DNA from: Ruminococcus sp.
GTDB lineage: Bacteria > Bacillota > Clostridia > Oscillospirales > Ruminococcaceae
NCBI GenBank assembly: GCA_003488415.1
Contig: DNLQ01000139.1
Span: 1 to 10,504 of the forward strand
Length of the DNA: 10,504 nucleotides
Reading direction: 5' to 3'
Shown: positions 1-5,988 of the stretch, one piece after another
Layout: the number at the start of each line of letters is the position of its first letter
How positions within the stretch are numbered: position 1 is the stretch's first letter
Notes under the pieces: generated by a model
Told to the model about the DNA's origin: nothing
Databases searched by the model: none
What the model saw: only the letters and a program-made list of their open reading frames with translations
Program-made: the position numbers and the translations under genes

Positions 1-36
1 CCTTTAGAATCCCAGCGCTTTGAAATCCTCACCTCT

Positions 37-52
37 GCGGAGCACCCTCCGC
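37..52. other. small hairpin in left-edge non-coding tail
   Basis: A 6-bp perfect stem (GCGGAG / CTCCGC, loop CACC) lies in the 76 bases to the left of the TIGR04086-type gene. A second small stem, CTGCC-GAA-GGCAG, sits at 61-73. Neither is followed by a T run on the minus strand, so neither looks like an intrinsic terminator, and transcription probably continues leftward. On the minus strand the window ends in the bases AAAGG, which could be the start of a ribosome binding site for a gene just outside. That last point is conjecture. Confidence 0.3.
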
Positions 53-76
53 CCCACATTCTGCCGAAGGCAGCAT

Positions 77-475
77 CTAACGAGTATTTCCGTTGACTCC
101 GGCAACTCCCCCGGCAGCTCCCGAAACCGCAAGCACGACCAGCTTTTTCATCTCCGGCATCCCTTGTGACAGAATAAGTCCTGCCGCAGCAAGTACCGTG
201 TACATCAGCACTCCTGTAAGCGCACCTCCGGCAAGTCCCCGGCGGTGAAGCTGCCGTCCACGGACATACCCTCCGGCAAATCCGCCGGCAGTAAGGGAAA
301 CTCCTGCAAACAGTCCCTCCAGTACAACCAAGCCTATAATACGGTACATAACAGCCGCCATGACTGCCGCTGCTGCAATGGTACACACTCCCCCAAGCAG
401 TACCGAGACTGCCTGTATCTTTATAATGCTGTCCCTGAACCTCTCCAGGGCAGGATGCTTTCTTCTGTGTGACAT
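77..475 (-). CDS. TIGR04086-type small integral membrane protein
   Basis: A 132-residue, very hydrophobic protein with a basic N-terminus (MSHRRKH) and four predicted membrane segments at about residues 20-44, 46-68, 82-101 and 108-126. The segments are rich in Gly and Ala, and a basic loop (GRQLHRRG) lies between the second and third. No catalytic motif is seen, and its function is unknown. Size, composition and position directly after yajC fit the Firmicutes family TIGR04086. From memory, that family occurs near the six-cysteine (SCIFF) peptide and its radical SAM maturase. The frame is open further upstream, to an ATG at 523, but the ATG at 475 is chosen. It has GGAGG six bases upstream, whereas the earlier ATGs lie inside the hairpin and lack a binding site. 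It is 57 bases downstream of yajC with a terminator-like hairpin between them, so expression probably depends on read-through. Family assignment is by recall, not by a profile search. Confidence 0.72.
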   Translation of the reverse strand: MSHRRKHPALERFRDSIIKIQAVSVLLGGVCTIAAAAVMAAVMYRIIGLVVLEGLFAGVSLTAGGFAGGYVRGRQLHRRGLAGGALTGVLMYTVLAAAGLILSQGMPEMKKLVVLAVSGAAGGVAGVNGNTR

Positions 476-520
476 AAAAAACCTCCGCATACCGGAACTC
501 TGTTCCAGTCTATGCGGAGG
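476..520 (-). terminator. intrinsic terminator / possible attenuator between yajC and the next gene
   Basis: On the minus strand a perfect 10-bp stem (CCTCCGCATA with TATGCGGAGG) encloses a second 5-bp stem (GGAAC / GTTCC) with an AGA loop. It is followed at once by TTTTTT and then the ATG of the next gene. This is the classic form of a Rho-independent terminator, placed 12 bases after the yajC stop codon. Its 3' arm doubles as the Shine-Dalgarno sequence of the downstream gene. It could end most yajC transcripts and let a fraction through, or act as a regulated attenuator. On the plus strand the T run is separated from the stem, and no plus-strand gene reads into it. Confidence 0.8.
482..486 (-). 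promoter_or_regulatory. ribosome binding site buried in a hairpin arm
   Basis: GGAGG on the minus strand sits six bases (a T run) before the ATG at 475 and fixes the start of the TIGR04086-type gene. All five bases are paired in the 3' arm of the hairpin at 482-520, so the site would be hidden from the ribosome when that hairpin forms. Confidence 0.75.
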
Positions 521-532
521 CAATTGTTTTTA

Positions 533-1036
533 TTACTCAGCATCGTCCTCTGAGGAATTCTTTTTCTTTCCGTTCTCCTTTTCATCTGAAAGACCTGCTG
601 CGGCAACACCGGTGTCAGCCTTCTTGCCTGCACTCTCTTCCATACGCTCCTTTGCGGATACGTTCTCAGCGATAGCCCATGTCTTTATGCGGAGCTTGTT
701 TCTCTCTCCGCCGGTCTCAATGACCACGTTGTCATCAGCCTTGCGTACTACGATACCGATGATACCGCCGCTGGTGACGACCTCATCGCCGACCTCGATA
801 CTGTTCTGAAGCTCCTTGAGCTTCTGCTCCTGCTTCTTCTGAGGTCTGATAGCCATGAAGTAAAGTACAGCCAGCATAAGAATAAGTGATATTATCATGG
901 GAGTCATGGAGGGCTGTTTTACAGCGCTGGTATCAGCAGATGATGCTTCCTCAGCGAAGGCAGTTGCAGCTGTAGCTGATGCAGCGGAAACTGCGCCTGC
1001 GATAACGGCTAAAGTCTTAATGAATCTTCTTTTCAT
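533..1036 (-). CDS. yajC: Sec translocon accessory subunit YajC with signal-peptide-like N-terminus
   Basis: A 167-residue protein. The YajC core runs from about residue 44 to 126: one membrane segment (46-62) ends in the family hallmark AIRPQKKQ, followed by the small cytoplasmic domain with the conserved pattern VGDEVVTSGGIIGIV. In other bacteria YajC associates with SecDF and the SecYEG channel and assists protein export and membrane insertion. Unlike the usual family member of about 85-115 residues, this one has a 43-residue N-terminal extension that reads as a cleavable signal peptide (basic MKRRF, Ala-rich hydrophobic stretch, AFA before EEA at about residue 28). It also has a charged, low-complexity C-terminal tail (about 127-167) rich in K, E and S. 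The start at 1036 is chosen because AAGGAG lies correctly upstream; the frame extends to 1180 but that part covers the promoter. A good promoter precedes it, so it is the first gene of its transcript. Confidence 0.93.
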   Translation of the reverse strand: MKRRFIKTLAVIAGAVSAASATAATAFAEEASSADTSAVKQPSMTPMIISLILMLAVLYFMAIRPQKKQEQKLKELQNSIEVGDEVVTSGGIIGIVVRKADDNVVIETGGERNKLRIKTWAIAENVSAKERMEESAGKKADTGVAAAGLSDEKENGKKKNSSEDDAE

Positions 1037-1085
1037 GGATTTATCTCCTTCTGCCGCAGGGCGGCGTGTGATAATGTACTTTTTT

Positions 1086-1114
1086 ATTATATCATAAGCC
1101 TCTGCCTTTTGCAA
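1086..1114 (-). promoter_or_regulatory. sigma-A-type promoter of yajC
   Basis: On the minus strand there is TTGCAA (-35, 1109-1114), a 17-base spacer and a perfect TATAAT (-10, 1086-1091). A TG one base upstream of the -10 makes an extended -10. Transcription would begin near 1079 and leave a leader of about 40 bases before the yajC start at 1036. Confidence 0.82.
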
Positions 1115-1148
1115 GTGTTTGAGAAGATTTTGTTCTGAGGTGTTTTGC

Positions 1149-1174
1149 AGGGAAGTGAATGGCAGACATTCCCT
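1149..1174. promoter_or_regulatory. interrupted palindrome between the divergent promoters
   Basis: AGGGAA and TTCCCT are 6-bp inverted arms separated by 14 bases. A second inverted pair lies inside (GAATG / CATTC with five bases between). The site lies between the two divergent promoters, 20 bases upstream of the rightward -35 box, where a regulator of the transport operon could bind. No match to a named operator (for example a catabolite-response element) is evident. The symmetry is modest and may be chance. Confidence 0.3.
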
Positions 1175-1193
1175 CAACATACTGCCGCTCTCC

Positions 1194-1222
1194 TTGACTT
1201 TATCGGGGAAATTTGCTATACT
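1194..1222 (+). promoter_or_regulatory. sigma-A-type promoter of the transport operon
   Basis: TTGACT (-35, 1194-1199), a 17-base spacer and TATACT (-10, 1217-1222), with TG one base upstream of the -10 (TGCTATACT). Both boxes are one base from consensus. The start of transcription would be near 1229, giving a leader of about 46 bases before the TTG start at 1275. No other convincing promoter or terminator was seen between here and the right edge, so this probably drives the whole operon. Confidence 0.85.
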
Positions 1223-1260
1223 GAAGTAAAGGTTTCTGTGCAGTTTTTCTGAGCTGCCGA

Positions 1261-1277
1261 AAGGAGGTCACGGCTTG
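1261..1277 (+). promoter_or_regulatory. strong ribosome binding site with TTG start codon
   Basis: AAGGAGG at 1261-1267 is a full anti-16S match, seven bases before a TTG codon at 1275. No ATG or GTG in this frame fits better, and the TTG gives a proper signal peptide (MRTGVFSKR followed by an Ala-rich stretch), so TTG is taken as the start. A strong binding site paired with a weak start codon is a common way to set moderate expression. Confidence 0.82.
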
Positions 1278-4157
1278 AGAACAGGAGTATTTTCAAAGCG
1301 TCTTGCAGCAGCCGCAGTATCGGCTGCAATGGCATTGAGCTGCATAACTGCGCTGCCTGCCGGTGCTGAGAACACTCAGGACTACTGGCACATCGAGCCG
1401 GTAGATACCTCCATACCCTCCTTCAGCGAGTATTACGATGCCTGCTCCGGTAAAGCCTTTGCCTCCGCATCGGCAGAGATAAAGGGGAGCAGCTTCTCTG
1501 CTGACACGGGATGCAGCGTGACTGTGGGAGAATGCGGCAGCGAAGACGATATGCGTTCCGGAGTGCTTATATGGGAGACTGCCGGCGGGAGCATAACCTG
1601 CAAGGCGGAGATACCTGAATCCGGACTGTACTGCCTTGCCCTGGACTACTACGCCCTGCCCTCCGGCAGTTCCCAGATAGAGTTTGCACTGGAGATCGAC
1701 GGTTCGCTCCCGTTCAGCTCAGCCTCCCGGCTCAGTTTCAGCCGTGTGTGGGTTAGCGACGGAGAGATAACCACGGACTCCCGTGGCAATCAGATACGCC
1801 CTCCCCAGGTACAGAAGTATATGTGGCAGAAGCGGTTTGCCGGCGATCCGGACGGTCTGTACGGAGAGCCGCTGTTCTTCTATATGGAAAAGGGTACTCA
1901 CACCCTTAAAATAACACCCGAGCGTGCCGGATTCGCAATAGACCGTCTCACGCTCTGTCCTCCGCCGGAGAGTCCGGATTACTCAGACTACTCCGCAGAC
2001 CGCAGCTCCGGCAGCACCGTACCGGGACTGTTCCGCATCGAAGGAGAGAACGCTGTGTACAGGTCGGATGCTACGCTGTATCCGGGAACTGACAACTCCG
2101 ACTCCCTTACCTCTCCCTCGGATCCGGTGAAGGTGGTGTACAATACACTCGGTGCAGGCAACTGGAAGAAAGCCCTGCAATCCGTTACCTGGTCTCTGCC
2201 GGAGGATGTCTCCGGCTGGTACAGGCTGGGCATAAAGGCAAGGCAGGATCAGATGCGTGGATTCTGCTCCAACAGGAGGATACTCATTGACGGCGAGGTG
2301 CCGTGCCGTGAGCTTGACTGCGTCCGGTTCCGCTACAGCCGTGACTGGGAGCTGGTAACTCCGGAGACAGGCTCCGGAGAGGAAATATACGTATATCTTG
2401 AAGGGGGAAAACAGCATACCCTCACTATGGAGTGTGTGCCGGGAGAGATAGGGAAGTCCATGCGTAAGCTGGATGACGCTGTTTCCGACCTGAACGTCTG
2501 CTACCGGCAGATACTGATGATAACAGGCCCTTCCCCGGATAAGTACACCGATTACTACGTACATGAAAAACTGCCGGGACTGGTGGACGAACTTGACAGA
2601 CTGGCAGGCATACTCAGACAGGTACAGGGTGAGATAGAGGATATTGCCGACAGCTCCGGCTCAGAGGCTGCCGCCCTTGGGAATATGGCAGTGATACTGG
2701 AGAAATGCGTGAAGAAGCCTCTGAGGATACCCGACTACCTCTCGCAGATAAAGAACGGCATAGCTTCGCTTTCCGCATGGGTGCGTGATTACCGTGACCA
2801 GCCCCTTGAGGTGGACTATATCGAGCTTGCCTCTGACGGGTACAGCTTTTCCCCGGTACACGAGAGCTTCATCCAGTCCCTGAGCTTCGGGGCGAAGTCC
2901 TTCTTCGGCTCCTTTTTTGAGGACTATACCACCCTCTCCGATGTCACAGGAGAGGATGCCATAAATGTATGGGTATCACTTGGACGTGACCAGGCACAGG
3001 CAGTAAAGGAGATGACGGAGAACGAGTTCATGCAGCAGACCGGCATCCCCGTTGCCGTGAACCTCGTTACCGGAGGCGTGGTGGAGGCTGCACTCGCCGG
3101 AAAAGGCCCTGATGCCGCACTGTTCCTGGGCGGAGAGTTCCCGGTGAACCTTGCCGCACGAGGTCTCCTTGAGGATCTGACACAGTATCCGGGGTACAGC
3201 GAAGCTGCCGGACGCTTCCAGGAGAACGCCGTGACGCCCTACACCTACAGGGGCGGAGTCTACGGACTCCCCATAACACAGGGTTTCCCCATGCTCTTCT
3301 ACCGCACTGACGTGCTTACCGAGCTGGGATTTGACAGTCCCCCGGAGACCTGGACGGAGCTGAAGGATATGCTCCCGGCGCTCCAGAGAAAGTATATGTC
3401 CGTGGGACTTGTGCTGCCTCCGGCGAATATCTCTCCGGCAACGGAGACAGGTCATACCTTCGCCCTGCTCATGCTCCAGAACGGTCTGAACTACTATAAC
3501 GCAGAGCTTACACGCTCCGCCTTCGACAAGACTCCTGCGGTAAGAGCCTTCGAGGACTGGACAGACCTCTACACAAAATACAGCTTCGTACAGTCCTACG
3601 ACGCATTCAGCCGGTTCCGCACAGGCGAGTACCCGATGGTGGTGCAGAACTACACCTTCGCAAACCAGCTTGACGCCGCTGCTCCGGAGATAAAGGGACT
3701 CTGGGACTTCTGCCCCGTTCCCGGCACGCTCCTGGAGGACGGCACTGTCTCCCACGCCGCCAACTCCAACGGTGCAGGTGCTGTGATATTCAGCAAGACC
3801 GCCAACAAGGAGGGCGCATGGGAGTTCATAAAGTGGTTCACCGATACCGATACCCAGGTGCGCTTCGGCACTCAGATGGAGGGACTCCTCGGCAGGATGG
3901 GACGCTTCGATACCGCCAATACCGAAGCCTTGGCACAGCTTGCATGGTCGCAGGACGAGTACAGCCGTCTTGCCGCACAGCAGAAGGAGCTGAAAGAGAT
4001 ACCCATAATCCCAGCCTCCTATGCCGTGACCAGGAACATTATGAACGCATTCCGTGAGGTCGTCAACGAGGGTGAGAATCCCCGTGACACCATAGTATAC
4101 TACAACCGTGACATCAATGACGAGATCGAAAGAAAAAGTGAGTCTCTCGGAGACTGA
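1275..4157 (+). CDS. large extracellular solute-binding protein of a sugar ABC importer, with N-terminal beta-rich modules
   Basis: A 960-residue exported protein, about twice the usual 400-450 residues of the family. Residues 1-31 form a signal peptide (basic MRTGVFSKR, Ala-rich core, probable cleavage at AGA before ENT). A Cys at residue 23 after ALS also allows a weak lipobox, so secreted versus lipid-anchored is open. Residues about 55-230 and 245-395 look like two beta-sandwich modules of carbohydrate-binding style (for example IEIDG-type strands and FRIEGENAVY). Residues about 400-510 look helical and may form a spacer. From about 560 to the end runs a family 1/8 solute-binding domain: INVWVSLGRD opening strand, FMQQTGIPV, the GKGPDAALFLGG hinge-type segment, VYGLPITQGFPMLFYRTDVL, PETWTELKDMLPAL, and the late WEFIKWFTD helix. 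The permease genes start 14 bases downstream. It probably captures an oligo- or polysaccharide, but the actual ligand cannot be read from the sequence. The domain limits are visual estimates. Confidence 0.88.
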   Translation: MRTGVFSKRLAAAAVSAAMALSCITALPAGAENTQDYWHIEPVDTSIPSFSEYYDACSGKAFASASAEIKGSSFSADTGCSVTVGECGSEDDMRSGVLIWETAGGSITCKAEIPESGLYCLALDYYALPSGSSQIEFALEIDGSLPFSSASRLSFSRVWVSDGEITTDSRGNQIRPPQVQKYMWQKRFAGDPDGLYGEPLFFYMEKGTHTLKITPERAGFAIDRLTLCPPPESPDYSDYSADRSSGSTVPGLFRIEGENAVYRSDATLYPGTDNSDSLTSPSDPVKVVYNTLGAGNWKKALQSVTWSLPEDVSGWYRLGIKARQDQMRGFCSNRRILIDGEVPCRELDCVRFRYSRDWELVTPETGSGEEIYVYLEGGKQHTLTMECVPGEIGKSMRKLDDAVSDLNVCYRQILMITGPSPDKYTDYYVHEKLPGLVDELDRLAGILRQVQGEIEDIADSSGSEAAALGNMAVILEKCVKKPLRIPDYLSQIKNGIASLSAWVRDYRDQPLEVDYIELASDGYSFSPVHESFIQSLSFGAKSFFGSFFEDYTTLSDVTGEDAINVWVSLGRDQAQAVKEMTENEFMQQTGIPVAVNLVTGGVVEAALAGKGPDAALFLGGEFPVNLAARGLLEDLTQYPGYSEAAGRFQENAVTPYTYRGGVYGLPITQGFPMLFYRTDVLTELGFDSPPETWTELKDMLPALQRKYMSVGLVLPPANISPATETGHTFALLMLQNGLNYYNAELTRSAFDKTPAVRAFEDWTDLYTKYSFVQSYDAFSRFRTGEYPMVVQNYTFANQLDAAAPEIKGLWDFCPVPGTLLEDGTVSHAANSNGAGAVIFSKTANKEGAWEFIKWFTDTDTQVRFGTQMEGLLGRMGRFDTANTEALAQLAWSQDEYSRLAAQQKELKEIPIIPASYAVTRNIMNAFREVVNEGENPRDTIVYYNRDINDEIERKSESLGD
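4141..4155 (+). other. small hairpin at the binding-protein / permease junction
   Basis: AGTCTC-TCG-GAGACT is a perfect 6-bp stem with a 3-base loop. It ends in the first base of the stop codon of the binding-protein gene and lies just upstream of the AAAGGAGG binding site of the permease. No T run follows, so it is not a terminator. It could protect the 3' end of a processed binding-protein mRNA or set the expression ratio of the two genes, or it may be chance. Confidence 0.35.
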
Positions 4158-4171
4158 AAGGAGGTGAGCCT

Positions 4172-5092
4172 GTGGCTGAGACCGCTGCCGGAAAGAAGAA
4201 ACGAAGTGAGCTATGGCGCTCTGTAAAGCAGAACAGAGCCTGCTATGCCATGATAGCACCATTCATGGTGTTCTTTATCATATTTACCGTGATACCGGTA
4301 CTTATGTCCCTGCCGATGGGCTTCACCGACTTCAACATGGTGCAGACGCCGAAGTTCGTGGGACTTTCCAACTACTCGGCACTGTTCCTGTCGGACAGGA
4401 TATTCATGCGCTCCATACGGGTGACTATAGTGTTCGCACTGTTTACGGGACCGGTGAGTTACGTGCTGTGCTTTCTGCTGGCATGGCTCATCAACGAGCT
4501 TCCTGCGAAGCTGAAAACGGTGTTCACCCTGATATTCTACGCTCCCTCGATGGCAAACGTGTATACCGTATGGCAGCTTATCTTCAGCGGCGATATGAAC
4601 GGATACCTGAATTCCTTCCTTATCAATATGGGTATCATAAGCTCACCGGTGCAGTGGCTCACGGACGGCAGATACGTCCTCGCAGTCACTATCGTGGTTC
4701 AGCTCTGGATATCCCTCGGAGCAGGCTTTCTCGCCCTCCGTGCAGGCTTCCAGAATATCGACCGCTCCATGTACGAAGCCGGAGCTATCGAAGGCATCCG
4801 CACACGCTGGCAGGAGCTTATCTACATTGTCATCCCCTCAATGGGGCCGCAGCTTATGTTTGCGGCAGTCATGCAGATAGTAAGCTCCTTTACCGCAGGT
4901 ACAGTGGCACAGAACCTCGTGGGCTTCCCCAGCACCGACTACAAGGCACATACCATCATGACTCACGCCTACGATTACGGCTGGGTACGCTACGAAATGG
5001 GCTACTCCGCCGCCATCTGCATGGTACTCTTCGTGGTCATGTATCTCCTGAACCGCCTTATCGCAAAGGTTCTGGGGAAGTATATGGACTAA
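4172..5092 (+). CDS. sugar ABC transporter permease, MalF/LplB-like subunit
   Basis: A 306-residue inner-membrane protein, the normal length for a short CUT1 permease. It has a basic N-terminal tail (KKKRSELWRSVKQNR) and six membrane segments at about 24-46, 80-107, 116-138, 168-190, 224-244 and 277-297. The cytoplasmic EAA loop that docks on the ATPase is at about 202-222 (EAGAIEG, nine residues, then a segment ending in IP). The opening stretch APFMVFFIIFTVIPVLMSL and GFTDFN are typical of the MalF/UgpA branch. The start is GTG at 4172, seven bases after AAAGGAGG, which overlaps the stop codon of the binding-protein gene and implies coupled translation. It forms a heterodimeric channel with the product of the next gene. 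No ATPase gene is present nearby, so a genome-shared MsmX-type ATPase is likely. The substrate is unknown; a carbohydrate is inferred from the family. Confidence 0.93.
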   Translation: MAETAAGKKKRSELWRSVKQNRACYAMIAPFMVFFIIFTVIPVLMSLPMGFTDFNMVQTPKFVGLSNYSALFLSDRIFMRSIRVTIVFALFTGPVSYVLCFLLAWLINELPAKLKTVFTLIFYAPSMANVYTVWQLIFSGDMNGYLNSFLINMGIISSPVQWLTDGRYVLAVTIVVQLWISLGAGFLALRAGFQNIDRSMYEAGAIEGIRTRWQELIYIVIPSMGPQLMFAAVMQIVSSFTAGTVAQNLVGFPSTDYKAHTIMTHAYDYGWVRYEMGYSAAICMVLFVVMYLLNRLIAKVLGKYMD

Positions 5093-5104
5093 GGGGGCAG
5101 GATA

Positions 5105-5983
5105 ATGGCTGAAGTCAATACAGACAGATTAAAGGCTTCAAACCGTCAGGCAGGACGGAAAGCAGGCGGTACTGCCTCTATATTCATATTCCTGCTGATA
5201 CTGGGAGTTTTCATGGCTCTGCCTGTCTACCTGACGGTTATAATGTCGATAAAGCCCGTGGAGGAGCTTTTCGTGTTCCCTCCCAGACTCTACGCCATAC
5301 GCCCCACCCTGGACAACTTCCGTGATATGTTCCGGGTACTGGGCAGCAGCAGGGTACCGTTCTCACGCTACGTTTTCAACAGCATTGCCGTAACGGTAAC
5401 GGTGACGGTGCTCCAGTGCATATTCTCCTCAATGGCAGCCTTTGTGCTGGCGAAGTGCAGGTTCCCCGGAAGCAGGCTGATAAACAGTATCATAGTAGTT
5501 GCTCTGCTGTACCAGAGCAACGTAATATACATCATGCAGTACATCGTCATGGCTAAAATGGGACTTATCGACAATCCCCTCGCACTGATACTGCCCTCGG
5601 TGGCGTCACCTATGGGACTGTTCCTCATGCGTCAGTCCATAAGCCAGATACCCGACGCCATGATAGAAGCCGCAAAGGTGGACGGCGCCGGACTCTTCCG
5701 CATCTGCTGGCAGGTAGTCATGCCCAACCAGAAGCCTGCCCTGATGACTCTTGTAATATTCGCTTTCCAGGCTGCATGGAACATCCAGGCAGGTACTCTC
5801 GTGTTCAGGGAGGAGTACAAGACTCTCCCCACCGTAGTCACCCAGGCGGCAGCCTCCGGACTTGCCCGTGCCGGAGTGGCTATGGCAGCGGCAGTATTCA
5901 TGCTTATCCCGCCTATCGTTATCTTCATGCTGGCTCAGCGTCAGGTAATTGAGACTATGGCACATTCCGGCATCAAGGAGTGA
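5105..5983 (+). CDS. carbohydrate ABC transporter permease, MalG/LplC-like subunit
   Basis: A 292-residue inner-membrane protein, the MalG-type partner of the preceding permease. Membrane segments lie at about 25-47, 90-116, 127-150, 158-176, 212-230 and 258-277. The first is followed by the family pattern SIKPVEELF and PTLDNFRDMF. The EAA loop is nearly canonical at 188-207 (EAAKVDG, nine residues, then VVMP), which marks it as a working partner for an ATPase. The C-terminus IETMAHSGIKE is typical of this branch. ATG at 5105 follows a G-rich binding site (GGGGG at 5093-5097) 12 bases after the preceding stop codon. Together the two permeases make the transmembrane pore that accepts solute from the binding protein. 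The stretch VTVTVTV at about 96-102 is encoded by near-identical hexamers and is only a strand of the second membrane segment. Confidence 0.94.
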   Translation: MAEVNTDRLKASNRQAGRKAGGTASIFIFLLILGVFMALPVYLTVIMSIKPVEELFVFPPRLYAIRPTLDNFRDMFRVLGSSRVPFSRYVFNSIAVTVTVTVLQCIFSSMAAFVLAKCRFPGSRLINSIIVVALLYQSNVIYIMQYIVMAKMGLIDNPLALILPSVASPMGLFLMRQSISQIPDAMIEAAKVDGAGLFRICWQVVMPNQKPALMTLVIFAFQAAWNIQAGTLVFREEYKTLPTVVTQAAASGLARAGVAMAAAVFMLIPPIVIFMLAQRQVIETMAHSGIKE

Positions 5984-5988
5984 GAGAA

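Noticed and set aside
476..535. Bidirectional terminator serving the plus strand.
   Set aside because: On the plus strand the stem is followed by CAATTG before the T run, and there is no plus-strand gene upstream that needs a terminator.
1341..1346. Lipobox reading (ALSC, Cys at residue 23) of the solute-binding protein.
   Set aside because: Not adopted as the main call: the -3 position is Ala rather than Leu, and the residues after Cys are hydrophobic, whereas AGA before ENT gives a normal signal-peptidase I site. It remains possible.
2976..4262. Long open frame of 428 codons on the minus strand.
   Set aside because: It lies opposite the binding-protein and permease genes, which have clear family motifs, start signals and membrane pattern. 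The antisense translation has no recognisable domain, and the openness follows from codon bias on the coding strand.
4213..5112. A 299-codon plus-strand frame overlapping the first permease gene.
   Set aside because: Its translation is rich in Arg, His and Cys with no membrane segments, while the overlapping frame is a textbook permease with an EAA loop and a good binding site.
5391..5408. Three near-identical hexamers (TAACGG, TAACGG, TGACGG) as a possible tandem repeat or binding site.
   Set aside because: They encode alternating Val-Thr in a membrane segment of the permease; three short imperfect copies inside a gene are explained by the protein sequence.
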